64,000 bases of DNA from Spirodela intermedia (lineage: Eukaryota; Streptophyta; Magnoliopsida; Alismatales; Araceae): NCBI GenBank assembly GCA_902729315.2, contig LR746269.1, positions 2,216,501-2,280,500 of the forward strand, read 5' to 3'. Shown in pieces: positions 32,047-46,259 of the stretch (its first letter is position 1; each line of letters starts with the position of its first letter). Under the pieces are notes generated by a model. The model saw only the letters and a program-made list of their open reading frames with translations, was not told the DNA's origin and ran no database searches. A program made the position numbers and the translations under genes.

Positions 32047-32502
32047 TCAGGCGGACTTGAGCTTCTTCGGCTTCAGCCTCTTCACCCACGAGTAAAGGAA
32101 GACCCCCGCGAGCGCGATGCTGGTCCCCAGCGAGTTGATGGGCGACACCGGCGTCCTGAAGAAGAACACCGACGTCACGATCACCACCACCCGCTTCACG
32201 CAGTTCCCCACCGAGTGGGTCACCGGCGTCACCTTCGACAAGATCATGTACGACACCTGCCCCCACCGATCGATCCCGTTAGAGAGAGAAAGAGAGATCA
32301 ATAGATAGAGAGAGAGAGAGAGAGAGAGAGGAGCTTCAGATTCATCACAACTAGGAGCAGAGGAAGAAAATGGGAAAACTCACCTGCTGATAAGCGTGGA
32401 AACAGAGACTGGCCACAAGGGACCTGACATATATCTCGTTGACATTCAGACCCTGTGGAGACAAGAATAAATTAATTAATACAAGGTAGGTTCTCGCTTC
32501 CA

Positions 32503-32539
<37 letters not shown>

Positions 32540-35531
32540 TAGAGAGAGAGAGATTTGGATGTACTCACAGCAGACTGCAAGTATGCGGGGGTAAACTTGA
32601 CGCCTTCCACGAAGAGTGCGACGGGGGCCAAGAGGAAGCAGGAAAGAATCGTTATTATTGAGAACAGAGAGATGTTGTCCAGAGATTCCTGTTGAAAGGG
32701 GTTAAAGAAACCAACTTAGATCACATATGATGCAGATGAAGGAGCTCCCTCAGAGAGCAAGGCCGACAGCCGGGTGCCATGGGCTCACCTCTTTCTTGAC
32801 CATGAACTTCTTACTGAGGACGTTGCGAGATTGGAATGTGACGTTGGACGCCATTGCGCTCCAAAAACCGGCCCTGTTTGGCGCGCAAGGAAGAGAAAGA
32901 TCGCACATGAAATCGTAGCAAGATAGAAATATGCTCAAACCATGCTTCAGGCATAGCATGAAGAATTGAAGACCTTACCAGTTAAAAGAAACTTCGGTTA
33001 GAGAAGCCAGCGCCACACCGCCCACAATGGGTGCGAGAGACAGCACAACAAGGAGAGATGGTGTCTGCAAATAGTTGAGTCAAGTGAGGAGACCAATTTC
33101 TGCACCCGCAAAGTCTCCGCAGGTCTGCCATTTACCCTTGAATGAAGACCATCGTGAAGCTCTACACAGTCACTCATTCAATATATTTTCCATTATCGAA
33201 TGCTCTGGTTTTTTTTCTCTCCTCTTTTAAGTGAGAATAGCTATCAAGAGGCTTGTTTACCATCTTGAATCAATTCATTCTGAATTGAATTGAGTACGCC
33301 CAGGTTCTGATGCTCCTAAATTCTATGAACCTGAGAAGAGCCAGAAGAAGCTGAACGTGCATTTCCACGTGGCAGGAAAGCTTTTCACAATTCTTAGTGG
33401 ATACCTCACTTGTCAGAGAGCGTGACCCTCACCCACAAATGCGGAGTAGGAAAGAGTATAACCCCATGTTTTAAAACATTGGAACCCAATCGACAATAAG
33501 AGTTCAATTTTGCTTGCCGAGCTTTAGTGCAGAATGTATGCTAAGCGCAGATAGAAATATGGATAATGAAATGTACAAGTACACACCTCCCCGAGGAACA
33601 TCGCTGACAGGATAACTGAGAAGAATGGTTCCATGGCTTTAATTGTGTGTGTGAAAGAAACAGCCACTTTTCCAAGACTCATATTTGTGAAAAGATTTCC
33701 CATCGTGTGGACAATAGCCAGTGGCAGGATTGCCACAACCTGAGAAGGAGGCACCAAATTCAAAAGTGGAAATCTTAGGAGGCGGCTAAACGATGCAGAG
33801 ACAACATTTTAACAGAAGGCCAAACCTGTGAGGAAGAGATCTTCGGCTTCTTCAACAGACTGGTAGTCCACATAAAAAGAACGAAGGTAGTCCCAACAGC
33901 AAATTGTATTGCTGTAATTGTTATTGGATATGGATATACCTTCAGAACCTGCCAACAACAAAAAATAGAATCGATCCAACTTGCTTTCTATATATGCCAC
34001 GATAAAGACTTAAAGATCAGCTGCAATAACTTCTTCACAAGAACACATCATGGCAGACGTGCGTAGAGGATAGTGTGTAAAATTTTAAGCAGAACCATTG
34101 CTCCCCATAACTAGAGGACTTCATTCGAAGGTAATATTATGCTTATGTTTGCTTCTTTTCATTTTATGTCTCTGACATTCATGCATTAACATAAGTTAAC
34201 ACAAATAACACGCATCTTCATACTAAACGATTCACCAATAAACGATAAAATGACGAATCCAAGGTCAAGTTCGGCCCGAAGAAGACCATTCCACTAATTC
34301 CATTTTTATTAGGCCATATCCCTATTACAATGAACAATGATATGAAAATCTAAATCCCTGAAAATTCGAGTAAGTTTTCAGAAAGCTCTTACACTGGTTA
34401 TCAAATGAACATCAATGACGCCATATGCTAGCCAGGTACGAGAGCATTACACAAAACGGAGGCAAGAGCTCTACAGCTTAAAAGAGAAAATTAATGAATC
34501 CACCATTTCCAGAAGATGGAACAAAAAGAAGGTTATACAAATCAAACATTTATAAAACCTAAAATACAGTAGAAATATTATTCACAAATAAGACAAAGTT
34601 ATTATTAATTATCTTCCATATGGACATACGCTTTGCGTCATTTCCTGTTGTACTAGCAAAAACTACGGAGACAATTCCTGTGGACCATAGGGATAAATAA
34701 TCGAAATGCCCCTAAAATTGAGAGTATCGTCTTACTTCTTGTACAATTCCAAAAAAAAAGGCAAGGGGGAAGGTAACATAGTAGAAATGTATTAGTAAGC
34801 TAATGTATCCAGCGAACTAGCGTTCAGCTTAAAATTTCACAGAGGTGTAGATCAGTGAAACTTTCGATTAATGACGCAGCAAACAAAGATTAAATGATTG
34901 TCAAAAAAATGTAATGCTGAATACAAGTCACCAAGAACCGGAATGCATGTATAGATCTAGAGACAACCTGAAATTTAAGACCACGATAAAAAAGCGGAAA
35001 TATATTATCCTCCAGATCAGACGTAAAACTGAAGCAAAGCTCCAGAAGTATCCAAAAATCAAAAAACAAAGGAACATAGGAAATAAAGCAAGAGAAAACG
35101 AGAACCTGCTTGTTGAAGATGTTGAAGTAGATGTTGAACAGATACCAGAGACCGAATAGTCCCCCGAGCTGCAACGTCTGCAGAAGACCTTCGCCAGCAG
35201 GCTTCGCCTCAGTCGGCGAGGGGCTCCCCTCCCCGGCGCTCTCCGGCACCGAGCTGGCCCTGACTTTGACCTCCTCCCGCCTGCCGTCGAACACGAGGGG
35301 CTGATTCGGGAGCCAACTTCCAAGGCCAGAGGGAGAGGAATGGCGCAGCGGAGCCGGAAACGATCCAGGGCGATGCAGGCCATAGATCGGCGCGAGGTGG
35401 CCCGTCCTGGACGCCTGCGAGAGCGCAACGGCGCCAAATCCCGAGCTATGTCTCCCGCATCCTCGCCGGGAGCTCCGGCCATGGAGGATGCCGTTGCCCG
35501 CCGGAGATAGGGCAAACGCAGCGCCCTGCAT
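32047..35531 (-). CDS. PPT: Plastid phosphoenolpyruvate/phosphate translocator, complete
   Basis: Inner-envelope antiporter of the plastid phosphate translocator family that exchanges cytosolic PEP for stromal phosphate and so feeds the shikimate pathway. Exons: 35531-35106, 33948-33826, 33739-33587, 33064-32979, 32873-32789, 32688-32569, 32452-32384 and 32256-32047; 1272 bases, 423 residues. The first 100 or so residues are R/S/G-rich and look like a chloroplast transit peptide. The transporter core starts at [18 protein letters not shown] and includes [58 protein letters not shown] and [18 protein letters not shown]; it ends in a lysine-rich KKLKSA tail. These match PPT (CUE1 type) better than the triose-phosphate or glucose-6-phosphate translocators. 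The PPT1 versus PPT2 paralogue is not resolved. Confidence 0.95.
32302..32525. repeat. (GA)n and (TA)n microsatellites in PPT introns
   Basis: A GA tract at about 32306-32330 and an (AT)n/(GA)n tract at about 32504-32552, both within introns of the translocator gene. Confidence 0.9.
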
Positions 35532-36846
35532 TTTCCTCCGTCGAGGGGCAACTCACACACCAAGAGTGACCAGAGAGAGAGAGAGAGAGCGACTGAGAGG
35601 GAGAGAGAACGTATTAAATATCATGAAATTGTGAACCGCGGTGCACGGTAATTCCCAACTTGCTCCGCGGCGGATGTTGGCGACGGACGGCTGCCTAAGG
35701 AGGAAGCAGTATAAGTAGAATACGACGCCGGAGCATTCGATCTGCCCTGTGCGAAGCTGGACCAAGCTTTGGGGGCTCCGCTCTTCTGGGGGAAGTGTTG
35801 GTTGTTGACACTAAGAATTTAGCACCGAGCTATCAGGGGTTAGTTGGGGGTGACACGTGATGACTTATTCTCTATCACCCAAAGTGGGAATATCCTCTCA
35901 TTTGAACGAGTCACGATTCCCCTCGCCGATCTGACGACTCGATTGGCTTGCCGACGGACGGCCCGTCCGGGAAGATAAAGAAAGAGTCAATGGGCCAGCC
36001 CATTTGACTGAAATTGAGCGCCTATTAACTAAAATTACCCTGGGGGTACTCATTACCGCATCGGTCGAGTCAACGCACTAAAATTAATTTGTGTAATAAT
36101 CTTAAGAAAATATAAATGTTAGAATTATTATGTTTTTTTATAAATTGAGGCTTTCATTTAGTGAAAGGATTTCGCCTCAATAATTAGGTGCTCCAGTATA
36201 TAATATAACATATATTGAATTAATGTCGTATTTATCAATTCGTAGTAAAGCCTGAATTTTACTTGAATTATTATTTTTAAAATATGCCAAAAAAGCATAT
36301 CTCTGTGTGCGGTTCCAAAGATTGTTCCCCTTAAATGAGCTATAAGCTTGGATCCTATTAAAGCCCATCTATGAATATATTTTCCAAACTCCTACTATTA
36401 TCATCTATGCCCGCTTTAGATAGAAGAGAGAGAGAGAGAGAAGGGCACAAGGGGTCTAATTTTTTTAATGATTTATGGTTTAGAGAGAGAAAAAAAAACT
36501 GTCTTGAACATGAAACTTACCAAAAATATTAACTTACCTTTTCATAAGTGTCATTATTTTTTTTATTTTTTATAATTTATTCTCTTATTTCCCAATGACA
36601 TCATCAGCTCACCTGGGCTCCGTCCCACTGAGATCAGGCATCTCAATGATTTGGGGTTCATCAGAGTTAATGGGCCCGGCCCGTTACAGAAAGTTCGGAG
36701 GTTAATAATGGGCTGAGTTTGGTGAGTTCAGTGTTAATGGGCCTGGGCCTCAACGTGTCGGGAGGTCCTGTTAGGGTTTTGAATCTTCAAATATTAGCGG
36801 GAAATTGTAGTGGGAGGAGACTTTTGGTGGGGGGAGGAGCGGGGAG
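35532..36846. other. Divergent spacer between PPT and RPB10
   Basis: The leader of PPT carries a GA tract (about 35574-35603). The middle is AT-rich with no gene, and a second GA tract lies at about 36425-36441. The right 200 bases form the RPB10 promoter. Confidence 0.6.
36671..36779 (+). promoter_or_regulatory. Site II cluster and telo-box upstream of RPB10
   Basis: TGGGCY motifs occur at 36671, 36709, 36738 and 36744, and TAGGGTTT (reverse telo-box) at 36772-36779. This combination is well known in promoters of plant ribosomal, translation and cell-cycle genes and lies 70-180 bases before the ATG. Confidence 0.7.
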
Positions 36847-39305
36847 ATGATTATTCCGGTGCGTTGTTTCACCTGCGGCAAGGTAACTGAGTCTCTTTCT
36901 TCGGCTTCTAGGGTTTTTCTTGATGAATCAAGTATTTCCTGGACTTCGTCAATTTCTGACGAAGTGGATTCTGGGGTACTTTTGCATGCTTGTGATTCGG
37001 AAAGGCGCTCTGTTGTTTCAGGTTATCGGGAACAAATGGGACACCTATCTGGATCTCCTCCAAGCTGATTATACTGAAGGGTGAGAATTTCGTTATTTCG
37101 AAGCTAGAATCTGTGGTTATTCATTAGGAAATTTCGGAAATCAGGGCTGGTTCAGGCATTTGCTCTCGCGTGCGGTTCTTCGTTTCTATTATCTCATCCT
37201 TTTGGATTTACTCTTTCTGGCCAAAGGTAAGGATTCTGTTCGTGTTTAAGTCTTTAGTGGTGAGTATGTGGTGGATACCATCAGCTCTCTAGAAAGGAAG
37301 GATGAATGGATGAAGGACACCTGTCTGCCTGCTTCTTCAGTGTTGATCACTAAATAAGATGGAAAATGCTGTATCTCGGAACTGTAGGTGTTCCACAAGC
37401 CGAATGCGCTTTCTGCATCAGCTGATGCTGATTTATGATGTGTCTTGATTGAAGCTTCGGCAGCATGTCCACCTTCTGCACGTTCAAGTTCTTAGCCCTC
37501 TTCGTCACCATTTGGTTGAGCTCTTCTCTGAAGCTGCCCTCTGCCAGCTCTGAAAAGTGTACTATAAAAATATCCTTCCACAACTGCGTAAGACAGTCTG
37601 TCATAATCATCAGACACTTTCATTGGAAAAAAAATTCTCATTGTTTACGGATAAGAGAGAGCTTTATTCTCTGGGCTTGAGGACTTTTGATGGAAAAAGT
37701 TTCTAAAAGTCGGCTCTAATCATAATCCGGCCTAATACCTGAGGAAAACTCTGCACTGGGCATGAAACGATTCCTAAGAATGTTGATTGGAAAAATTCTT
37801 GCGAAGTTCAATGAACATAACATGTCTACATTGACTAATCAGCAGCTGTTTTAACTGAGGTATTTATTACAGCTCTTGTACGTGATCGTTAGAACTAATC
37901 TTCTCCACACTTGATCCTCACTCCTGCATTGTTGGTCCTTAAAAAATATTTCATGTGTAGGTCAGACTGGATCTTCGGTTCTCTGAAAGGTTTTTCCCTG
38001 GTCCATTCGGTAGACTCGTTGGTACTTCTCATGGAAGTGTTACTGATCCTAGAAAAAAATAGGACATTGATTGGCAATTGCATATTTTCCCAGATTCCAA
38101 TTATTCAGCATATTTGAAGGCTTGACATTCTGTTTCTGAGGGGAATTGAGATACAAGGCACACCTGGTTTTATATCCTAACTATGAGAGCTTAAATATTT
38201 CTATGTTCTCACCTACTGGATTCGATCCAAACTTTTGATGTTTATCGACTTATGTAAATAATTTATGTATAGATGTGGGCAGCTGGCAGAGGATACAATT
38301 ATGGGAAGTGATATATTTTCTGCATATGAATTGTTCTCGAATGATTGTAAATGAGTTACTTCTCTTTTGTGATCTAGTCCATGTGTTGAAAGCATCTCTC
38401 TCTCTCTCTCTCTTGCTCTAGCTAATTTCCTGGCACGTGGATCCTAAGTGAATCTTAAAATCTCTATCCAACCAGTTCATCTGTGAATGTGCTCGTTTTA
38501 TTGTCTAAGGCGAAGCATCTTAATTTGTATTTTCCTTTCTACCATCTATGATGAAAGTTGTAGAACAAATGTGATGTGCAGTACCGATACGATCTCCATT
38601 TTAGGCATGAATAAATCCTAGAGAGGGAAGTAGAGTACGCATCTAACTGACATTTTGACCACCGGGTCTTTCAGTTTTTGACTGTATATCAGTTTCGGCT
38701 GGTTTTGCAATACATAAACTGTACTAATCTCTGTCCTTCACACGAGAGATTTTTTTGGTTTTGTGCAGCCATTTATTCAATTTCTGATGCAAGGATTCTA
38801 TTTATCAGAAAATATTGCAAATTTTGGTTGTTGGTTCTACCAGGAAAAAAATATACATAACCTCCGCTGCAAATTTTTTTAGAAACGCATTTTGATGCTG
38901 GGTGTGGTTCCTGTTTTCTCAATTCTCTACGAACTTAATCCTATTCATTTTCTCTATCACTTGCCCATAACCTTTTCTGACAAAGTTGCTTGCTTTTCTC
39001 TATCACAATGAGACTTCCCCTCAATCCGATCTTCCCTCCACTCATTCTTGCAACCTTCTTTTGAAAATAAATGCTCGTAACTTCTCAGGGATGCACTGGA
39101 CGCACTAAGCCTGGTTCGGTACTGCTGCCGAAGAATGCTCATGACCCATGTAGATCTCATTGAGAAACTCCTCAATTACAACAGTAAGTTCCCCCGCTCA
39201 CACCTCCCTGAGATTCGCCTCCTGACCTGCTCTTGTCCTTCTTTGTGGAATAATTCTCTCCCCTGCGCTATTTTCTCAGCTCTCGAGAAGAATGATGCTA
39301 GCTGA
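36847..39305 (+). CDS. NRPB10: DNA-directed RNA polymerases I, II and III subunit RPABC5 (RPB10)
   Basis: Small zinc-binding subunit shared by the nuclear RNA polymerases. Exons 36847-36882, 37022-37080, 39089-39183 and 39280-39305 add up to 216 bases and 71 residues, the usual family length. The protein begins [12 protein letters not shown] and carries the zinc ligands as CFTC near the start and the CC pair in [14 protein letters not shown]. It ends LEKNDAS. The second intron, about 2 kb, makes up most of the gene. Neighbouring promoter motifs fit a housekeeping gene. Confidence 0.97.
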
Positions 39306-40585
39306 ATCCAATGTAGCTTCCCTGCGGCAGATGAGGATTTTGTGATCAGTCTTTGCTTGTGATTTACCATCTAAAGGTCAGTTTTTCTTGGGGGGGAAAC
39401 CTTAGAAATTTTGGAATTTTTGATGCGTTTTTTTGGGACAATAAAGTAATTACCTGTTAATTAAAATCAGTTTAAGTGCTCGGTGTTCTCTCATCTTGAA
39501 GATTGAGAATGATGTGGGACCAAAGAGAAATATCAGTACCGAAAAGAAAGCAACTGTTTTCTTCTCAGTCACTCTTTCTCTCTCTCTTCTCTCTCTCTTC
39601 TTTGACAATGAATTTTGAACTCTTCTTTTTTGTCAAACACCATTGAAACATTTGATCCTGGTTCTTGGCGTCCTTGTGGAACCGTATTATTTGAATGATA
39701 TATGGATGTATCTCCACTTTGGTTGCAATTGGATGGCTTTCGGTCGTAAAATGCTCCCTTTTGCAATTATGGAATATATTCAAAGAGTTACCTATCCAAT
39801 TTAATATACAGAATTACCTGATTATTATAGTAAGATAAATACATAATAGCTCAAGATTAATATAAATGGGCATGGTTAAGTTAATTAGAATTTTTTTTCC
39901 TCATTTACCTTATTTATTGTTTTTACATTGAAAAAAAGCAAGAGAGCAAGAATCCTCGGGCCCCTTCGACAAAGTGGACTTCAAAAGAGTTTGACGTGGA
40001 AGCCTATTCCACCGCCACGTACCCCCACTAATAACAGAGACACAGCGAGAGAGAGAGAAGGGATGATGAAAAGTGTGAACAATTCCGAAAAAGGGGCTAT
40101 TTTTACTGCTGGAATATGAATCTAAATCGTCGAAGAGTAGAGGGGACGCGATTGATTATGGAGTGGGTCATTGTAAACCAGTTCAGATTCTGTTTGTTGG
40201 TGGAGGTGGTGGTGGGTGGTGGTGTACGGGCGCCAAATTTCGTAGCAGAAACGCCGACGCCGATGAAACCGTTGGGACGGCGCTCTGCGGTGATGGTGAA
40301 AACGCCCGTCTCGTACGCCACCGTCCCGTGGAAGAATCCTGCAGGTGCCTGCCTCATTGTGGGGTCCCGTTGCGTCGCCACGATTTGCCTGCATGCGGCT
40401 CTCTCTCTCTCCCCCCTCCCTGACGCGTCCGAACCTCCCCTTCCTCTCCGGGTCGAGCACGTAATCCGCGGGTGGGAGTTTTCTGCTCGCCGCCGGCAGA
40501 TATGGCCGGGGGAACCCCCGGAAAGGGTTTGCTGTCCTTGGGGAAGGGCGCCGATCGCATGTTCTCCGGCCGTCTCTCTGCCAGC

Positions 40586-40625
<40 letters not shown>

Positions 40626-40736
40626 AAACTAGGAGGAAATGGCAGCTTCTTTCGCAAGCCATTTGCGCTCTCCTTTCTGCCTTTTTTTCACTTCTACGGA
40701 TGCATTCTTACGCAAGTCTACCTGAGGAGAGGCAAA

Positions 40737-40774
<38 letters not shown>

Positions 40775-41379
40775 CAGCCCTGCGCCGACGGCCAGACGCT
40801 TTAGAGAGAATACCCATCCAAAGTTTGGCATCTTTCTCTAATGGCGCGTATTGATGGGTTGTCGAGTGGCAGCCATGGGGAGAAGAGTCCGAAAATCAGG
40901 ATGGGTTTCCTCTGATTCGTCTGGTCTGCCCCCCGCCCTCCGCCTTCTCGTGATCTTGATGACCTTCACGCCGCTGTCTTTGGATGCTTCTGGCTGTCTC
41001 CACCCTTCTACTAAGCGGGTTTCTGGTTACGCAGACGGATTAGCCTTCTGGTTCCATCCCATCTGAAATGGCGTCTCCTTTCTAGTTTCCTCTGTCGTCG
41101 TTCTACTCTCGTCGCGAATCCTCCTATCTTTCTGCTGACCACGGAATTCACTGCGGGGAATTGGCGTGAAAACTTCCAAGGTCTTGCTCCCTCACGTTGA
41201 TCTGGTGGAGTTGCTGTGGCAATGAGCCGATGCTTTAAGTTCTTCCAGAGTTGAAGGCGACGTCGAAGGCTCCCCACATTCCTCCTCCTCCATCGCCGAC
41301 GATTTCCGACATTTATGGCAATCCGTATATAACACCAGTAGTCACAAGGGCCCTACTAGATACCGGAGAAAGGGGGAAG
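39306..41379. other. Intergenic region and likely leader of the downstream membrane-protein gene
   Basis: About 39600-40120 is AT-rich with no gene. From 40130 to 41370 the sequence is GC-richer, with a GA tract (about 40585-40621) and a CT tract (about 40738-40770). The last several hundred bases probably hold the promoter and 5' leader of the 41380 gene. Long open frames here are on both strands and of biased composition, so none is called as coding. Confidence 0.5.
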
Positions 41380-44300
41380 ATGATCTCCATGCGGTTTTCC
41401 ACGGGTCCTTCAGAGCATTCTTGGCAGCCGGTCGCGACCTCCAAGACGAACGCCGCCGAGTACTGGCTGAATTGGAGAGTCTTGATCTGCTCCGTCTGGG
41501 TCCTTTCCTCTGTGGTCATGGCTGGGATTCTGATATGGAAATATGAGGGGTCAACTCCCGCAGGTGAGGACGGAGGCGAAGCCAGAGAGGAGCCGGTGGG
41601 TACTGTGTATGATGACGAGTCTTGGAGGCCCTGTCTCAAGGAAATCCATCCTGCTTGGCTGCTCATCTATCGGGCGATAGCCTTTCTGGTGCTTCTCGCA
41701 TTGCTCATCACCACCGTTGCTGCGAAGGGTGGAGAGATGTTCTACTACTACACACAGTAAGACAACCTTGTTAATTCATAAAATTATTGTATGGCTAGGG
41801 ACATGCATCATCGCTAGATATATATATATATATTTTTAATTTAATCGAGACATATTGCTGTATTTCCTCTTCGGATTCATGTGCGTCTATGATCATTTGC
41901 AGCATAATGCATTCGGGAAGATATTAATCCCCTCATCATATACCTTCTCCATATTGTTCTTACCGTAAATCAAGTCTATATATATATATTATTCTCATCT
42001 GCGTAGTTGACATACTCTCATATGGTGTTTTCTGGACTCTGGGCAGGTGGACTTTTGCACTGGTCACTGTTTATTTCGGGGTACGCCGTCATTCTTCAGC
42101 ATTCCTCCGCCAATGTCTCTCTCCATGGATATTCCATCATTTCCTTTAATTGCATACCATCTTGAAGGTTTATCTTGAGTAACTTAAAGAAGAGGCCTGT
42201 GAATTTCTTTGCAGATTGGCTCTCTGTTATCCATTTATGGTTGCTACGGATTGTTGTGTAAGGTTGATGACGATAGAGCTGGTTGCGTGGGACCAGAAGC
42301 AGAAAATGCTCCAAGAAATGCGGAAGATACAAGTTGGTATCACAGGGGGAAGAGATCCCAGAGCCAGGATGCGCATTTGATTCGCCGCCCAGTTGCTGGC
42401 TTTTGGGGATACACATTCCAAATAATTTACCAGGTAACCTGCCCGAGTTTCTTCTCTGTTTTTTCTGCCCAAATTCCTCCTTAATTTGTTCTTCTTTTAG
42501 AACCTGAGATCATTAGAGATGAGGTCAACGTGAGTGAACTGATCATGCCGACATCTTTTAAATTTTATGAATGCTTTTGGAGTATTGAGCCCCGTGGCAA
42601 GAGATTTTGGTAGGTTATGAAATCTATTAAGGGTGCTCCGTCCTGTATCACTGTATCAAGAGTTTCAGGCCCCCTCGGGTTCTGATCTGGCCGAGATTTT
42701 GAAGCTCAAGAGCCTGTGAGGGACAGGATAATGGATTCAACAGCTCATGCTCTTTCAGATTGAAGTGGGCGATCTAAAAGTGTATGAGAAGTACACTAAT
42801 TGCGTTGTTATCCACATCCTTGAAGACTAATCAGACAAATCATGACCTTGAAATTGACAAAATGTGTATGAGATGTAGATCTGAATGAAGGTTTTCAGGG
42901 TCCTGATCAGTGGGTTCCGCAGGGAATGGTCCACAGAGCCATTCCAACACATGAACTCGTACATCATCTGTCAGGCAATTGGTGGGGACGCCGAAATGAG
43001 CCATAAAATCTAGGCCTTGAGGTTGAAGATTATTTGATTTAACTAAAAGTTACCCAAACAGAAGGTGATATTCATCTCAATTACTCGATCATCTGGTTTG
43101 TTGGCCATAAAGCTCTGCATTCAGAGGAATAAATGAGTGTAATATAAAACAGGAAATATCCTGTGTCTGGTGATCTTTGGAAAAATCATCAGAGATGGCA
43201 TTGTCAGAGGATCGATTTGACAGTATCCTTTTTTTTTTTTTTAACTTGATTAAGCTGGAATGAACTCTGCGAACTGGGAAGATGATCATCTAGCAGTGGA
43301 ACAACAAATCTTGTGTTCTTTGCGATGTATAATTATTTTTTCTTTCATGCTGTTCATCTTCCATCTTCCATCCAAACCCTCTGATTTGTTCCTTGCAATC
43401 TTGACAGATGAATGCAGGTGCTGTGATGCTCACGGATTGCGTCTTTTGGCTAATCATTGTCCCATTTCTGGCCATTAAAGATTATAGTCTAAATTTCGTA
43501 AGTTTATCTGGATAAGGAAATATTTTAAAATTTAAAACCCTGAAAGTGGGTTTCTAGTCGTTTCACATATACATTTCAATCTTTTCCTAATATACTTCTG
43601 GTTGTAGTTCATGATTGGGCTGCACTCTGTCAACGCCATCTTCCTCCTCGGAGACACTGCCTTGAACTCTTTGGTATTCTACTCCTGCGCACATTCCATG
43701 ACCTTAAGCTATACCCATGTTTTTGTGCCAGAGGTTAGATGCATGACGTCTCTCTCCTCTCTGGTTTCTAGAGGTTCCCCTGGTTTCGGATTTCCTATTT
43801 CTTCATGTGGACCGTGGCGTACGTTATTTTTCAATGGGTTCTACACGCTTCCTTACCAATCTGGTAAGTTTCTGATGATATTCGAGAGATCTACCTAGTT
43901 ATCAAAGTCTCCGTTCATAAATTTTTTTGTCTTGTTGCAGGTGGCCTTACCCATTTCTAGACTTGGCTTCTCCATATGCCCCAGTATGGTACGATTCTTC
44001 GAGCTTATGCTTAACCTCCTTGTCTGTTCTTATTTTTACCAAACTTAGAAAGAATACCGTATGAGAATAGTCATATTGGCTGTTGAGGGAGACAGATTAA
44101 GCCATGGAATTTAGTTTATGCAATATCCCCAATGACAATTGATTAATTATGATTCAACCTAATTCGGTTCTTTGATGCAATATCATGGTTCTTCAAGTTC
44201 TTCAGTATAATAATGCTGGAGACTTATGATCCATCTAGCAGGACTAAGAAAATGACGAATTTAATCAGATAGTTAAGTACATGATCATGTTTCACGTATG

Positions 44301-44749
44301 ATAGCACATCTTCAGATGATATCTTAGTGGTTTTCTAATGAATCTATCCAGAATTTAGCTAGGACAAGAGAATTTTTTGTTAAAAGAATCTCTCATAGAA
44401 AATGATGAGCTATAAATCTTGGCTGATCTAAGAACCTTGACATTATGTGAGTATTATGCTTTTTTAGCATTGAATATTTATCTTGCCACTCAAAATTTCT
44501 AGTCTTAGTAGATAATTATGCCATTTTGTTCAGAACAATTGAGCGATTACTCATCATTATATGATTCTTTGCCATTTTTGTATGTTTTAGAGCCCTCTGA
44601 GCTCATGTCTACGCCATCTTTTGGTTTGCAGGTATTTCTTGGTGGCTATGATGCACATTCCGTGCTATGCCATCTTCTCCTTCATAATCAAGTCAAAGGA
44701 CCTCGTGATTTCAAGATTATTTCCTCAATCTTACCTACACTTCAACTAG
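41380..44749 (+). CDS. Multi-pass membrane protein, rolling-stone-like plant family
   Basis: Complete eight-exon gene: 41380-41756, 42047-42080, 42215-42433, 43408-43497, 43608-43673, 43772-43863, 43941-43988 and 44632-44749; 1044 bases, 347 residues. A short polar N-terminus (MISMRFSTGP...) is followed by about seven hydrophobic segments, including WRVLICSVWVLSSVVMAG, AWLLIYRAIAFLVLLALL, VFWLIIVPFLAI and YFLVAMMHIPCYAIFSFII. Between segments lies a polar loop with WRPCLKEIHP. This order resembles the plant proteins related to animal rolling stone (Arabidopsis At1g10660-type), whose biochemical role is unknown. The family match is from memory and moderately sure; the exon model is well supported. 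A second in-frame ATG at 41389 is an alternative start. Confidence 0.85.
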
Positions 44750-45205
44750 TCTTAACAAAATACGAGGCTCAATTTATTCGAGACTAACCAAAGAACACTC
44801 AATTGGAGAGATGAAATAGATCAGCAACCCCCTCTAAGGATCATGTTCATCAAGGGCTACTACTAACTTAAAATGACCAAGTAACAGTTGATGAGCCATA
44901 CATGTTCATCGTTGGTAGAAAGAAAGATGTGGATGATCAGTTTGGGAAAGTATGTTCATGGTAATGAGAAATGTAGATTTTGTATAGCTATTTTAGATAA
45001 TGAGAAGCCTTGATTTTTATTTTTTTTATTGGGTTATGTGGTCTTTTGAGGGAAGATGAAAGGCTTTGATGTGAGCTTATGAATAATGATTTTCGTGGGC
45101 CTAACATTGTTTTTTATTTCTTATTTCTTATTTCTTATTTTCTTATCATGAATCATGAAACTTTTATATGGAAGGTACGTTTATATGAACTTTATGTGAG
45201 TAGCC

Positions 45206-45255
<50 letters not shown>

Positions 45256-45947
45256 TGAGGTGATCATGAAGCCTTTAAATGGAAGGTACATCGGCCTAAA
45301 CTTAACACCTAATATTGGAAAAACTAGCTTTTTATGTTAAGCTCCATATGTTCTACATGTTTGTGTATAATACCCTAATTCATGCACCAATTTTAAAAAT
45401 ATATATATCATAAAATAGCATGAGATAAATTACTAATAAATGTCTGATATCTCGTCCATGAACCATTGTTAGTGCCATAATCAACTTTTTATCCTAAGTT
45501 TCTTCATTTCTTTGGAAATTAGGGGGATCTCATTGAGCATTCTTAAACAACTTCTGATTTAACGTCAATCCAAAAATCCAACCCATAAAACAATGACTAG
45601 ATGAGCTGAGTACAAAATATTTTTTTTATTTTTGTGATGCACATGTAATTAATTATAATTCTCAAATCTAGGAATTTAGGATGGAAATTATGAAAAAAAT
45701 TGGAAGAAATTCCCAAAATAGAATAATTATGGACTGACAACACTAATAAAAAATATGATTAATTTAGAGATTTGCGTCATACCAAAATAATTTCATAAAA
45801 AATATTTTTTATGGTATAAATTGAGCAAGGTTTTTGTGAAAAAGAGGGTTTTATTCAGCTTAAATTATATTTTATTTAGAATATTTTATTTTATTTTTAA
45901 TATTATTGAGACTTTATACAACTTTGGGAAGCCTAATGTTTTTTGGT
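44750..45947. other. AT-rich spacer
   Basis: Probable 3' UTR of the membrane-protein gene, then AT-rich sequence with a (GA)n tract at about 45211-45253. No gene is seen. Confidence 0.6.
45211..45253. repeat. (GA)n microsatellite
   Basis: About 21 GA units. Confidence 0.95.
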
Positions 45948-46152
45948 TGTATATGAATAGAATATGTTTTACACATAAAAATAAAAAAGGTACATGTCTC
46001 GCTATATAGAGAGGAGGAAGACAAAGAGAAGGTTAAGAGACACAAAGGGTTAAGAGACATGAGAAGGTTAAGAGACACAAAGGGGTGAAGAAGGCAAAGG
46101 GCTAAGAGATGTAGGAAGGCCAAGAGGCTTATAGTGGGCCTTCATGGTCACA
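45948..46152 (-). repeat. 3' LTR of the copia element
   Basis: It starts TGTGACCATGAAGGCC on the minus strand just after the polypurine tract and ends TATACA. It pairs with 50959-51152. Confidence 0.88.
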
Positions 46153-46259
46153 TTCCCCCTTAAGCTGGAGCGTAGATGTCAACTAAGCCCAACTTGCGCG
46201 AGAAGGTATCATAGGATGTAACATGCAGACCTTTGGTGAAGATGTCCACAAGTTGCTCT

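Noticed and set aside
40116-40841. Open frame of 241 codons on the plus strand, with overlapping long frames on the minus strand
   Set aside because: Composition is set by GC-rich DNA and (GA)n/(CT)n tracts. Neither strand shows a recognisable domain, and the region looks like promoter and leader of the gene at 41380.
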